Source: Planctomycetota bacterium (GTDB lineage Bacteria > Planctomycetota > Phycisphaerae > Phycisphaerales > SM1A02). From it: DNA of 63,334 nucleotides. The notes beneath the pieces were generated by a model, which worked only from the letters and a program-made list of their open reading frames with translations, was not told the origin of the DNA and searched no databases. The position numbers were made by a program, and so were the translations under genes. Positions within the stretch are counted from its first letter, which is position 1; every line of letters begins with the position of its first letter. The stretch covers positions 12,485 through 75,818 of the forward strand of contig QWPV01000005.1 of the NCBI GenBank assembly GCA_003671055.1. Direction: 5' to 3'. Below, one piece after another: positions 25,436-34,704 of this stretch.

Positions 25436-25503
25436 GGTTCACGCAAGCTGCTCCGACGAACTTTTTTGAAGAGCGCGCACTCCACTCTCGTACACTCGCG
25501 TGC

Positions 25504-25878
25504 ATGTATTCGCTTGAAGTAGAGACAGAGTTCAGTGCCGCACACGCAATCGTGCTCCAAGGGGTGCGAGAAGTGGTGCATGGACACAATTGGCACGTGA
25601 AGTGTGAGGTCGAAGGTCCGGTGCTCGATCCAGAGGGGTTGCTGTGCGACTTTCACGCGCTTGAGAGCGCGCTCGCAAAAGTCACGGCACCATTTCGCAA
25701 CGCGGATCTCAATGCGGTGCCGCCCTTTGATGCGGTGAATCCAACCGCGGAGCATGTCGCAAAGCACATCGCGGAAGAACTCGTCGCGCGGCTTCCGAAT
25801 GGCGTGCGGCTCGCGTGCGTGCGAGTGACTGAAGCACCGCGCTGTGTCGCGGTATATCGTCCAACCTCGCATCGTTGA
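25504..25878 (+). CDS. 6-pyruvoyl/6-carboxy-tetrahydropterin synthase-like protein lacking the catalytic Cys
   Basis: The product has 124 residues of the PTPS/QueD fold. Zinc ligands are present: His14 in FSAAHA, and His26 and His28 in VHGHNW. Further along are CDFHALESAL and the C-terminal VTEAPRCVAVYRP, with the Glu-containing substrate motif. QueD has CxxxHGH; here the same position is Arg22 and the segment reads REVVHGH, with Glu at -3. It may belong to a planctomycete PTPS-like branch with a different proton donor. It is divergent from the metal operon. TTGAAG and TACACT upstream (25466, 25491) make a weak promoter with a 19-nt spacer. Confidence 0.75.
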   Translation: MYSLEVETEFSAAHAIVLQGVREVVHGHNWHVKCEVEGPVLDPEGLLCDFHALESALAKVTAPFRNADLNAVPPFDAVNPTAEHVAKHIAEELVARLPNGVRLACVRVTEAPRCVAVYRPTSHR

Positions 25879-25900
25879 CCCCTGTTACTGAATTCGCAAC

Positions 25901-28054
25901 ATGACCCCACTCGAGCTCTCCTCAAAGTCGCCACGCAAGCCGATCGCTCCTAACGACATCGTTCCTGTTGGACTGGATGATCCTGCGCGGTTTCTGAATC
26001 GCGACTTGCAGTGGCTCGAGTTCAATTGCCGTGTGCTCGCGCAAGGGGACGATCCGCACGTGCCGCTGCTTGAGCGCGTACGTTTTCTCGCGATCTTCGG
26101 CTCGAATCTCGATGAATTCTTCATGAAGCGCGTCGGCGGATTGCGTCGGCAGATTGATGCGGGCGTTGCGAGCCCTGCGTGGGAACCGCTCTCGCCCGAA
26201 GATCAAGTGACGCTCATTCGCGAACGAACGATCGCGCAGAACATTGAGGCGCAACGATTGTGGCGCGATGTGTTGGTGCCGGAACTCGCGGCGCGGGAGA
26301 TTCATCTTCTTGCGTGGAACGATCTCACGAAACCAGAGCGTGTCGAAGTGGAAGCGTGGTATCGACGAAATCTCTTTCCGATCCTCACGCCACTCGCGGT
26401 CGATCCTGGACACCGATTTCCATTCATCTCGAACATGTCCGTCTCGCTTGGCGTCATGCTTCGTCGACCCGGCGAGAGTGAACAACTCTTTGCGCGCGTG
26501 AAAGTGCCTGAGTTTGGTGGACATCTCTACCGCTTCGCTGACTCGAAGCGATTCATTCCCTTGCAAGAAGTCATCGCGCACAACCTTGACGATCTGTTTC
26601 CAGGAATGGAAATCATCAAGGTGCTTCCGTTCCGCGTGACGCGCAATGCAGAGACGGAGCGCGACAACGAGGACGCCGAAGATTTGCTGGAGTTGATCCA
26701 ACAACAGTTGCGCGAGCGTCGCTTTGCACGGGTCGTTCGGCTCGAGGTCGCAACGAAGGGGGGCGATCGCGTGCAGCGATTCCTCGAAGAGGAACTCGAA
26801 CTTTCTGATGACGACATCTACGAGGTCGATGGACTTCTTGATTGGGAAGTGCTGAACGAGATTGCGGACATTGATGCGCCCGAGTTGCATTGGCCCACGT
26901 GGACGCCGCTTGCGCCTCCTGGATTGGAAGCAGAAGACGCCGACATCTTCGGGCTCATTCGCAAGCAAGACATCCTTGTCCACCATCCCTATCAGAGCTT
27001 CGATCACTCCGTCGAGCGATTCATTGAGGCAGCTGCTGCGGATCCGAAGGTGCTCGCAATCAAGCAGGTGCTGTATCGCACGAGTGGCGATAGCCCATTC
27101 ATTCCGAGTTTGATTCGCGCAGCAGAGGCGGGGAAGCAAGTGGCAGTGCTCGTCGAGCTTCGTGCGCGATTTGATGAAGCGCGCAATATTGTGTGGGCGC
27201 GAAAACTCGAAGATGCAGGCGTGCATGTCGCATATGGCGTTGTGGGACTCAAGACGCACACGAAGGTCGCGCTCGTCGTTCGACAAGAAGCGGACAGCAT
27301 TCGCTGCTACGCACATGTTGGTACAGGCAACTACAACTCGAAGACCGCACGACTCTATGAAGACATCGGTTTGTTGACCTGCGATTCTGCGATCACGGAA
27401 GACCTCGTCGGTTTGTTCAATTACATGACGGGTCGAAGTCGTCAGAAGGACTATCAGCGATTGCTCATCGCGCCAGTAGCGATGAAGCGGCGCTTTCTTG
27501 AGCTCATCGACGAAGAAGTCGAGTTCCATCAACGCGGGCAGAATGGTCGGATCATCGTGAAGATGAATCAGCTCGAAGATCGAAGCGTGACGGACGCGCT
27601 CTACCGCGCTTCGAAAGCAGGTGTGTCGATCGACATCATCTGTCGTGGGTTCTGCTGTGTTCGGCCGGGCGTGCCGAATTTGAGTGAGAGCATTCGCGTG
27701 TATTCAACGATCGGTCGCTTCCTCGAGCACAGCCGTATCTTCTGGTTTGGCCGTGGTGCAGCGGATCCGCTCGATGGAGAGTTCTACATCGGCAGCGCAG
27801 ATTGGATGTATCGCAATCTCAACACGCGCGTCGAGTGCGCGACTCCGATCGCGATACGCGAACACCGCGAGCGGTTGTGGCAGATCCTTCAAATGCATTT
27901 GAATGATCGCCGTCAGCAGTGGCGCATGGCATCTGACGGTGCGTATACCCGCGCGTCGACGGCGGGTGTTGCGGAACACTCTGATGCACTCGTCGGTCCA
28001 CATGTACTACTCATGCGGCAGACGTTCGATGCGCAGCACGCTCGCTCGCACTGA
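25901..28054 (+). CDS. ppk1: Polyphosphate kinase 1
   Basis: A 717-residue enzyme that polymerises phosphate from ATP into polyphosphate. All PPK1 domains are present. The N domain opens with FLNRDLQWLEFNCRVLAQ, the head domain follows, and then VHHPYQSFDHSV. Core motifs are ARFDEARNIVWARKLEDAGVHV in shortened form, YAHVGTGNYNSKTA with the autophosphorylated His, and SADWMYRNLNTRVE near the end. The length is normal. No exopolyphosphatase or pho regulator is adjacent. Its start lies 22 nt after the QueD-like gene, so the two may be co-transcribed. Confidence 0.95.
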   Translation: MTPLELSSKSPRKPIAPNDIVPVGLDDPARFLNRDLQWLEFNCRVLAQGDDPHVPLLERVRFLAIFGSNLDEFFMKRVGGLRRQIDAGVASPAWEPLSPEDQVTLIRERTIAQNIEAQRLWRDVLVPELAAREIHLLAWNDLTKPERVEVEAWYRRNLFPILTPLAVDPGHRFPFISNMSVSLGVMLRRPGESEQLFARVKVPEFGGHLYRFADSKRFIPLQEVIAHNLDDLFPGMEIIKVLPFRVTRNAETERDNEDAEDLLELIQQQLRERRFARVVRLEVATKGGDRVQRFLEEELELSDDDIYEVDGLLDWEVLNEIADIDAPELHWPTWTPLAPPGLEAEDADIFGLIRKQDILVHHPYQSFDHSVERFIEAAAADPKVLAIKQVLYRTSGDSPFIPSLIRAAEAGKQVAVLVELRARFDEARNIVWARKLEDAGVHVAYGVVGLKTHTKVALVVRQEADSIRCYAHVGTGNYNSKTARLYEDIGLLTCDSAITEDLVGLFNYMTGRSRQKDYQRLLIAPVAMKRRFLELIDEEVEFHQRGQNGRIIVKMNQLEDRSVTDALYRASKAGVSIDIICRGFCCVRPGVPNLSESIRVYSTIGRFLEHSRIFWFGRGAADPLDGEFYIGSADWMYRNLNTRVECATPIAIREHRERLWQILQMHLNDRRQQWRMASDGAYTRASTAGVAEHSDALVGPHVLLMRQTFDAQHARSH

Positions 28055-28061
28055 TCACGCG

Positions 28062-28631
28062 TTACCACGCGAGACGGCGAGGCATCGTGCTGCCGACAAG
28101 TCGAAGTGGTTGCACGTGATTACCTTCGAGTTCGACATCGATGTTGTCATCGGCGATGACGGTGAGATCGAAGGTCGCGCGTCGAAGTGTGCGTCCGTTC
28201 TCGTATTCGAGCAGGAAAGCGCCGACCGCTTCTCCCTCTTCAGTCGTTGGTCCACTCACTCCACCGAGGAACGGAAATGCGGTGCCGTTGTCGACGGAGA
28301 ATGTGAGGAGGGAGTTCACGCGATCGAGTCGAATCTCGATGACGCGATCGTCATCGTCGAGAAACTGAATCTCATCCGACGCGATGAAGCGCTCGCGCAC
28401 ATCACTCGGCATCGGACCAAACTCACGACCGTTTCGGACGAGGGCTTGCACGCGATGAATCACCAGTCGCGCGACGGTGTGCGTCGACGCTTGCTCAGTC
28501 GTGAGTTGATACGCCATGAAGCTCGCTCTGAGGGACACGAGCACCGCCGCGAGCAGCACGCTTGTGATCGAGAGTGCCATGAGCATCTCGATGAGACTAA
28601 ACGCGCGGTGCTTTCGATTGGAGTTGTTCAT
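28062..28631 (-). CDS. PilW/GspJ-like prepilin
   Basis: The product has 189 residues. The leader MNNSNRKHRA is followed by FSLIEMLMALSITSVLLAAVLV, with Ala at -1 and Glu at +5. The helical neck and a beta-rich C-terminal domain (RRATFDLTVIADDNIDVEL) resemble GspJ/PilW minor subunits. It starts at 28631 and overlaps the PilX-like gene end by 4 nt. It is last in cluster 2 and convergent with polyphosphate kinase, only 7 nt apart. Confidence 0.72.
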   Translation of the reverse strand: MNNSNRKHRAFSLIEMLMALSITSVLLAAVLVSLRASFMAYQLTTEQASTHTVARLVIHRVQALVRNGREFGPMPSDVRERFIASDEIQFLDDDDRVIEIRLDRVNSLLTFSVDNGTAFPFLGGVSGPTTEEGEAVGAFLLEYENGRTLRRATFDLTVIADDNIDVELEGNHVQPLRLVGSTMPRRLAW

Positions 28632-31009
28632 CCTGCACTTCCGCCTTCTCGGTAACTGTCGCGTTGCGGAATCGCTGTGATCGGCCACGGGATTCCATCG
28701 GGCAACTTTGCATCGGGGTCGTAGCGAAGGCGAATCTCGCCAAAGCCTTGAAATCCAGCATCTTCTGGGAGAAGTCCTTCGCCATCGCCATCGAGTGGTC
28801 CGAAGTAACCGAGCGTCGTGTTGAACGCTTCTGGTGCGCCGCCGTAGAAGAGAGGCCCGAGTCCTGTCGCGGGGCGATAGGTCAAGAGCAACGTGCCGTG
28901 TATCTCGGCGCTTCCGCGAACATCCATCACGCCCGCGATGACCGTGCCCTTGAGCTTCACGCGTGGCGTCAAGTCAGGATCGATGTTCTGTTCGTTGGCA
29001 AAGCTTCCAACATCCACCGACCAACCAGGAAGGAAGATCGAACTTCGCTGCATGTTGTCGAGCGCTTCTTCACTGAAGCCCTCAAGCGTCGCACGAAGTT
29101 GTGCGCCGTCTGTTTGCAACATGATTTCCGGATCTTCTGGATCAATGAAAAATCGCGTTGGTCCAGTGAGCTGTACCTTGTTGCGCCAGTGCGTGTATTC
29201 GCCTGGCACATCGCCAGTCACTGCGCCGAGGAAAGTGCAACCGTGAAATCGGAGCGCATTCGAGAGCACCTTGGTGTCTGGCACAGGAGTGCCACTGAGT
29301 GCGCTCTCCATTCCAGCAAAGCGCGGGATGTACGCAAATGCGCCGCCGCCTTGATCGACGCGTTCGATCGCGCCTGCATAGTTCCAATTGATGTCGGTGC
29401 AGCCCGCGGTTGTTTCGACATATGTAACGCCTTCGAAGGTGCAGTTCACGAAGAGCGCATTCGTGCCCTTCGGAATGCGCACATTCCGAAAGGTCATGTT
29501 CGTGTAGACAGGGCGCTGAAAGTAGTCGTAGGCTGCGACAGATCCAAATGGGAGTGCTTCATATGCAGCGGCGCTTGCTGCGGTGTAGGAACCGCCAGCG
29601 CTCGTGCCAGCAACCGTTTGTGTCGCGAGATTTCCCTGTGCAGTTGCTGCAAGCCATGATGCGCTTCCCGCAAAGTCTGCGGTCGAGACAAGTCGAAGTT
29701 CATCCGCAGGAACTTCAAATCGCGCAGGCGGAACATCTAGTGGACTCTTCACCGCACCCTGCGCGATGCCGCGCCATGCTTCGCCTGCGGCAGTTTCCCA
29801 TGCGTCCATCGAGACACCAAACGCAAGCGCGCCTGTCACCTTCGCGTAGAAGTCGAGCGCGTTGAGTGCGCCATCGTCATAGCCAAGTCGTGTATCGCTC
29901 GCATCGATGTCGCCGTCGCCATCACGATCTGGTGCGCGGCGGTCGATGAGTCGTGCGAGCTGCGCATCGATGTCGACAAACTCAATCGAGATCGCACCGA
30001 GGCCAGCGGCAGTAGCGCGTGCAGCGTCCCACCCAACGGCGCCATCGCCATCAGTGTCAAACTCCGCGAGGAAGAGATCGAATTCATCGACGTATTGATT
30101 CTGATCCCGATCAACAAGTTCAGGATGCGCCGAAAGGCCTTGCGACTCCTCGGGATGCGCGCCTCGCAGTCGTCCATCTCCATCGACATCATGTGCGATG
30201 ACAGCATCACGAAGGGTGTCGATCTTCGCAGTCAGCGCTGGGGTGAGATAGCGAAAATCACTGCGCATCACGATCGGATCACCGTTGGCGGCCGTGAGTT
30301 CGCCTGCTTCAGTTCCATAGCGCGTGCCGATTGGTCCATCGACGAGGACATTTTTCCCAACCATGATTCGGTTGGGGCTGAGCACCGCAAACTCGATGCG
30401 CTTTGCAAGTCGACAGCACATGCTCACTGTGCGCGACACATTGCCATCGGTGCCGGAACACACGACGAGAATGTCCGACGAATTCAGCACAGGCTGATAC
30501 GACAGTCGGAAGAACAACTGGTCGTTGTTCGCTTCCATGCGCATCGGTGGGCAGAGCAGCGTGCCGTCATCGAGGATGCGAGGCAAGATCGAATCGCCGA
30601 GCGTTACTGCGAATGCGCTGCCATCCATCCCATGAACATCGCGCATCGCTTCCGCAAGACTCGCAGGATTTCCGTTGGCGGGGTAGCCGGTCGGCGCAGA
30701 GACAGTCACGCCGTCTTCGCCACTCCATGTACCTTCCCACAGTCGATCCGCAAAAGCTGCATCGACGACGCCGCGCTTCACAACAAATCGCGACGCTTCC
30801 GCAACAAGTCTGCGCTGCGCGAACACGAGTCCAGTCTCTGCTGCACTTTGCGCGCGAGAAACTTTCAGCGAACTATCCGCGGTGCGGAGATTGCCCTGCG
30901 CCACCACAGCCATCGCACCTGCGAGCGATCCAAAGATCACCAGAAAGAGCATCGCGAGAACGCTCGAAACTGCGCGGCGAGTGCGTTGAGATGATCGTGA
31001 GAAATGCAT
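28628..31009 (-). CDS. PilX-like pilus protein with EF-hand-like calcium loops
   Basis: A 793-residue protein. The N-terminus has the PilX/GspK pattern: a basic leader, then SSVLAMLFLVIFGSLAGAMAVVAQ and a helix with SRAQSAAETGLVFAQRRL. The rest is an unusually large domain. Four EF-hand-like loops are seen: DVDGDGRLRG (about 274), DRDQNQYVDEFD (300), DTDGDGAVGWDA (318) and DRDGDGDIDASD (361). A parallel beta-helix-like region follows. PilX proteins are normally 150-250 residues, so this may combine PilX with an adhesin/tip role such as PilY1, whose calcium loop governs pilus retraction. The start at 31009 is chosen because upstream residues overlap the neighbouring gene. Confidence 0.7.
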   Translation of the reverse strand: MHFSRSSQRTRRAVSSVLAMLFLVIFGSLAGAMAVVAQGNLRTADSSLKVSRAQSAAETGLVFAQRRLVAEASRFVVKRGVVDAAFADRLWEGTWSGEDGVTVSAPTGYPANGNPASLAEAMRDVHGMDGSAFAVTLGDSILPRILDDGTLLCPPMRMEANNDQLFFRLSYQPVLNSSDILVVCSGTDGNVSRTVSMCCRLAKRIEFAVLSPNRIMVGKNVLVDGPIGTRYGTEAGELTAANGDPIVMRSDFRYLTPALTAKIDTLRDAVIAHDVDGDGRLRGAHPEESQGLSAHPELVDRDQNQYVDEFDLFLAEFDTDGDGAVGWDAARATAAGLGAISIEFVDIDAQLARLIDRRAPDRDGDGDIDASDTRLGYDDGALNALDFYAKVTGALAFGVSMDAWETAAGEAWRGIAQGAVKSPLDVPPARFEVPADELRLVSTADFAGSASWLAATAQGNLATQTVAGTSAGGSYTAASAAAYEALPFGSVAAYDYFQRPVYTNMTFRNVRIPKGTNALFVNCTFEGVTYVETTAGCTDINWNYAGAIERVDQGGGAFAYIPRFAGMESALSGTPVPDTKVLSNALRFHGCTFLGAVTGDVPGEYTHWRNKVQLTGPTRFFIDPEDPEIMLQTDGAQLRATLEGFSEEALDNMQRSSIFLPGWSVDVGSFANEQNIDPDLTPRVKLKGTVIAGVMDVRGSAEIHGTLLLTYRPATGLGPLFYGGAPEAFNTTLGYFGPLDGDGEGLLPEDAGFQGFGEIRLRYDPDAKLPDGIPWPITAIPQRDSYREGGSAG

Positions 31010-31071
31010 GAAGTGCGCTGCAATCCTTTCGCGAGGAGTGTCGTGACGAAGCCCCACCTCAATTGTCGTAT

Positions 31072-31632
31072 TCACTTGGGCGCAAGCCAAGAAACTCGCG
31101 TCATTTCTCGCGGAGTTGTCTCATCTATGGCTTGAAAGCGCACGGTAACGAGCACGCGAATCATGTCTGAGCCATTGTCGTCCACGGTTGTCACGATGTC
31201 GAACGGATCGACGCATTGCACGGTGACTTCCTGTGACCAACCTTCCATATTCGTGATGACTGCGCGCGCAGCTGCGAGTGGGCCGTTGCCAAGGGGTGCA
31301 CTCCAGATCGTTCCCGTGCCGCCCTCGCCGTCGAAGTCATCGAGGTCGTCGTAATCTTCGACCGAATTTTCGTCGGGCTCTGGTCCCCAGAATGTTGTGC
31401 CCGTCACGGGATCGTGCGCGGGCAGTCGCCACGTCATTTCGCGAAACTCGTTGCCGAGTCGTTCCGCGATGGATGCATGCGTCGACCATTCGTTCTTTTT
31501 GAAGAACGCCTGCTGCGCTGACACGATAGAAACAACGCCGGTTCCAACAATCACAATCGCAAGTGCAGTCTCGATGAGCGTGAACGCGTGGCGAGTTCGA
31601 AGAGCGCACGTAGAACGGTGAGTGCGATGCAT
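31072..31632 (-). CDS. PilV-like prepilin
   Basis: The product has 186 residues. Prepilin signal is RHAFTLIETALAIVIVGTGVVSIVSAQ, in shortened form AFTLIETALAIVIVG, with Ala at -1 and Glu at +5. The ITNMEGWSQEVTVQCVDPFD part and VRVLVTVRFQA-like end are PilV/GspI-like. An acidic loop (EDYDDLDDFDGEGG) sits in the middle. AAGGA lies 7 nt before the ATG. It lies between pilC and the PilX-like gene. Confidence 0.75.
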   Translation of the reverse strand: MHRTHRSTCALRTRHAFTLIETALAIVIVGTGVVSIVSAQQAFFKKNEWSTHASIAERLGNEFREMTWRLPAHDPVTGTTFWGPEPDENSVEDYDDLDDFDGEGGTGTIWSAPLGNGPLAAARAVITNMEGWSQEVTVQCVDPFDIVTTVDDNGSDMIRVLVTVRFQAIDETTPREMTRVSWLAPK

Positions 31633-31641
31633 GAGAGTTCC

Positions 31642-32871
31642 TTAGTGCCCCGACACGAGACTGGACATCTTGAAGATCGGCAGGATGATTGCCATCGCGA
31701 TGAAGCCGACGACGCCACCCATGAGGACGATCATGAGCGGTTCGATCATGCCGGTCACGGCCTTGATCGCGTCTTTGAGTGCCTTGGCGTAATAGTGGGA
31801 GATCTCGTCGAGCGTTTCGCCGAGTCGCCCGGACTCTTCGCCAGCGCCAATCATCTGCACAACTGCGCGAGGCAAGAGTGTGGTGCGTTGAAGTTGAGTC
31901 TGCACTTTCTTTCCTTGACGCACTGCGGAGGACACACTGCGCCAGAGTCGGCGGTAGTGTCGATTGCCGCTGACATCCGCAGTGATTTGCAATGCGTCGA
32001 GCATCGGCACGCCCGCATTGAGCAATTCGCCCATCGTGTGCAACGAGCGACTTATGTAGAGCGCGCGGAACATGCGGCGAATGATCGGCATCGTGATCTT
32101 GAATTTATCCCACCAGAGTCCACCGAACTCCGTGCGAATGAACATGACGAAACTTGTCACGCCGCCGCCGGCGACGAGGACGAGGATCCACCAGTACTGC
32201 ACCATGAACGCGGAGAGACTCATGAGAAATCGCGTTGGTCCTGGCAGTGCGTCTTCTTTGCCTTTGAACACCCCCGCGAACTGTGGAAGCACAAAGGTCA
32301 AGAGGAACACCGTGGTACTAATCGCCATCATCGCGATGATGCCGGGATAGATACTCGCGCCGATCACCATCTTGCGCGTTTCGATTTCTTGCGTGAGGTA
32401 TCCAGCAATGCGATCGAGCATCTTCGCGAATGAGCCGGACATTTCCGACGCGCGCACCATGTTCACGTAGAGCGGACCGAAGAGCTTCGGATAGCGAGCG
32501 ATAGCGTCGCTGAAACTCTTGCCACTCTCAACATCTGTACGAATCTGCGAGAGAATGCGCTTGAACTTCGGATTGATTGTTTGTTCCGCAATGCCTTCAA
32601 GCGCTGCGCGAATGGAAATGCCTGCACGAATCATCACCGCGAGCTGCGTGGTGAAGTCGAGGATGTCACTCGACGAAGGCCCACTGCTGTAGTTCAGGAT
32701 CGCGGAGAGCGTGGACTCTGTGCCTTCCTTGTTGGCCGTCGGCACCAACTGCACGATGAACTCCCCGCGCGCTCTGATGAGACTGGCGGCCGCATTGGCG
32801 TTCTCCGCGACGAGGATGCCCGCGTGCGTTTCGCCTTTGGCGGTTCGGGATTGGAAGCGGTAATGCGCCAT
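31642..32871 (-). CDS. pilC: Pilus platform protein PilC (GspF family)
   Basis: The product has 409 residues. It starts MAHYRFQSRTAKGETHAGILVA. Two GspF domains, FTTQLAVMIRAGISIRAALEG and SRSLHTMGELLNAGVPMLDAL, flank and follow the first membrane helices. The last helix is EPLMIVLMGGVVGFIAMAIIL. It differs from the GspF-type proteins in the other two clusters. It lies 10 nt after PilT, so it is a PilT-PilC pair with its own minor pilins. An open frame to 32949 only covers the end of pilT. Confidence 0.92.
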   Translation of the reverse strand: MAHYRFQSRTAKGETHAGILVAENANAAASLIRARGEFIVQLVPTANKEGTESTLSAILNYSSGPSSSDILDFTTQLAVMIRAGISIRAALEGIAEQTINPKFKRILSQIRTDVESGKSFSDAIARYPKLFGPLYVNMVRASEMSGSFAKMLDRIAGYLTQEIETRKMVIGASIYPGIIAMMAISTTVFLLTFVLPQFAGVFKGKEDALPGPTRFLMSLSAFMVQYWWILVLVAGGGVTSFVMFIRTEFGGLWWDKFKITMPIIRRMFRALYISRSLHTMGELLNAGVPMLDALQITADVSGNRHYRRLWRSVSSAVRQGKKVQTQLQRTTLLPRAVVQMIGAGEESGRLGETLDEISHYYAKALKDAIKAVTGMIEPLMIVLMGGVVGFIAMAIILPIFKMSSLVSGH

Positions 32872-32881
32872 GAACAAGTCC

Positions 32882-33934
32882 TCAGGCAGCGAGCATGCGA
32901 TCGAGTTTGTCAGGGTGGCTTGCTTGCGCCACTGCGTCTTCACGCGCAATCATGCCGTTGAAGTACAACTCGGCGATGGCGTTGTCGAGGCTCTGCATAC
33001 CGAGCGCGCGATTCGTTTCAATCACATTGGGGATTTCATACGTGCGCGCTTCACGAATGATGTTGCGCACCGCAGGCGTGCAAAGCAACACTTCGATCGC
33101 GGGAACCATGCCGGGACGATCTTTGCGTCGGAACAGCGTTTGCGACACGACTGCTTGTAGCGTGTTGGCGAGCATCGAGCGCACTTGGTTTTGTTGCCCA
33201 GCGGGATAGATGTCGACGATGCGTTCGACCGATTGACTTGCATTCACGGTGTGCAGCGTGGAGAGCACCAAGTGACCAGTCTCAGCAGCAGTGATCGCGA
33301 GCGCGCTGGTTTCAAGATCGCGCATTTCACCGACGAGGATGATGTCAGGATCTTGACGAAGCGCGTGGCGTAAGCCGCTCGCGAAAGTGGGAATATCTGC
33401 GCCGAGTTCGCGTTGCTCGATGAGGCAGCGATCGCTCGTGAAGGTGTATTCAACGGGATCCTCAAGCGTGATGATGTGCTTGCGATAGCGCTCATTCATC
33501 GCTTGAATCATTGCTGCGAGCGTTGTTGACTTGCCGGAACCGGTGTCGCCAGTCACAAGGACGAGGCCGCGCGGAAGGTAGGTCAATCGCGTGATGACTT
33601 CAGGAAGATTGAGCGATGCAAGCGCGGGAACTTTCGTGCGAATCGCGCGCAGCGCAAGCCCAACCACACCGCGCTGGAGATGTGCATTCACGCGGTAGCG
33701 TTTGAATCCTGCGATTTCGTAGGAGAAGTCAAGGTCGCGCGCTCGTGCGAATTGTTCCGCTTGGTCTGTACTCACGGCACTGCCGAGCATGCGTCGTGTG
33801 TCTTCCGCGGTGAGCATCGGAAGATCCATCGGGGTCATCACAGTGTTGATGCGGACCGTCGGCGGATTTCCCGCGACAAGATGGATATCTGAAGCATCAA
33901 GTTCGTGCGCCTTGCGAAGAATGTCGTGCAGCAT
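32882..33934 (-). CDS. pilT: Twitching motility retraction ATPase PilT
   Basis: The product has 350 residues, the usual PilT length, without the N-terminal MshEN domain and without the zinc tetracysteine of PilB/GspE. Walker A is TGDTGSGKST and Walker B ILVGEMRDLET. AAETGHLVLSTLHT is the PilT-type signature, and the C-terminal region has LLCTPAVRNIIREART. ATG 33934 has GAGGG 7 nt upstream; ATG 33952 is also possible. It powers pilus retraction, so at least one of the three systems here likely makes a retractable pilus. Confidence 0.93.
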   Translation of the reverse strand: MLHDILRKAHELDASDIHLVAGNPPTVRINTVMTPMDLPMLTAEDTRRMLGSAVSTDQAEQFARARDLDFSYEIAGFKRYRVNAHLQRGVVGLALRAIRTKVPALASLNLPEVITRLTYLPRGLVLVTGDTGSGKSTTLAAMIQAMNERYRKHIITLEDPVEYTFTSDRCLIEQRELGADIPTFASGLRHALRQDPDIILVGEMRDLETSALAITAAETGHLVLSTLHTVNASQSVERIVDIYPAGQQNQVRSMLANTLQAVVSQTLFRRKDRPGMVPAIEVLLCTPAVRNIIREARTYEIPNVIETNRALGMQSLDNAIAELYFNGMIAREDAVAQASHPDKLDRMLAA

Positions 33935-34075
33935 CAGGTTCCCTCGGGACATCAGAGCGAACCAGGAACGGACGAGTTCCGGCTCCACTCTCTGTACACA
34001 GGAAGGGAATCGACGCAACGCCGCGCGCGAGTGAGCGAGCGCCGGCAATGTTTACGGAAAGGAATGGTCGCAGCC

Positions 34076-34624
34076 CTATCCTGCAGGCGTAGGTGGTGCA
34101 GGCTGCGGAGGCGGAATAGATGGACTCGCGCTCTGTGCTGCGGCCGCGGGCTTCACGCGCAGCGCATCCACGATGGCTGCAGAACCCTGAAACGTGCTTC
34201 GAGAATGCAGAAGTCCAGCTTCGCGCAGGAGTCGAGCGATGTTTCCTGGATCGCGATACGCCAATTCGCCAGAGACGGTGAGTGATGCGCCTGGTGCGGT
34301 AGACGCTGTCGCATCAAGTACAGCAGGGACCACGAGCGATTTTCGTGCATCGCCGGGAAGCACGGCAAGGGCTGCCCACGATCCGCCGTAGGTTGAGCCG
34401 TCTGGCGCGACAACGCTGTAGCTCCAGGTCTCGAGTTCAACCGCCTTGCCTTGCGTATTTACGAGTTCGAACTCGAGTTCATACTCGTTCGCGCTACTTG
34501 TGGAATCAGCGCGGCGAATCGAGGTGAGCGTGATCTGTGGTGGTGCGATGGTGCATCCCGCGAATGCGCTCAAAGCGACTGCGAGAGACATGTTGCGCGG
34601 ATGGAATGGAACTTTCATCATCAT
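34076..34624 (-). CDS. Lipoprotein with LEA14-like beta domain
   Basis: The product has about 182 residues. A short signal peptide ends in the lipobox LSAFAGC. The core ITLTSIRRADSTSSANEYELEFELVN and LTVSGELAYRD resembles the LEA14/WHy beta sandwich found in several small bacterial lipoproteins. The tail is Pro-rich. The start could be any of three consecutive ATGs (34618-34624) or a later one. It is divergent from the PQQ-propeller protein. Confidence 0.55.
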   Translation of the reverse strand: MMMKVPFHPRNMSLAVALSAFAGCTIAPPQITLTSIRRADSTSSANEYELEFELVNTQGKAVELETWSYSVVAPDGSTYGGSWAALAVLPGDARKSLVVPAVLDATASTAPGASLTVSGELAYRDPGNIARLLREAGLLHSRSTFQGSAAIVDALRVKPAAAAQSASPSIPPPQPAPPTPAG

Positions 34625-34704
34625 CACGCGCGGAGCGTATCCGAACCGCGTGCTTTCGATGCAAGACTTTCGAGGCGGGGGCGAGCGGCTACGCTTCCAT
34701 CGTG

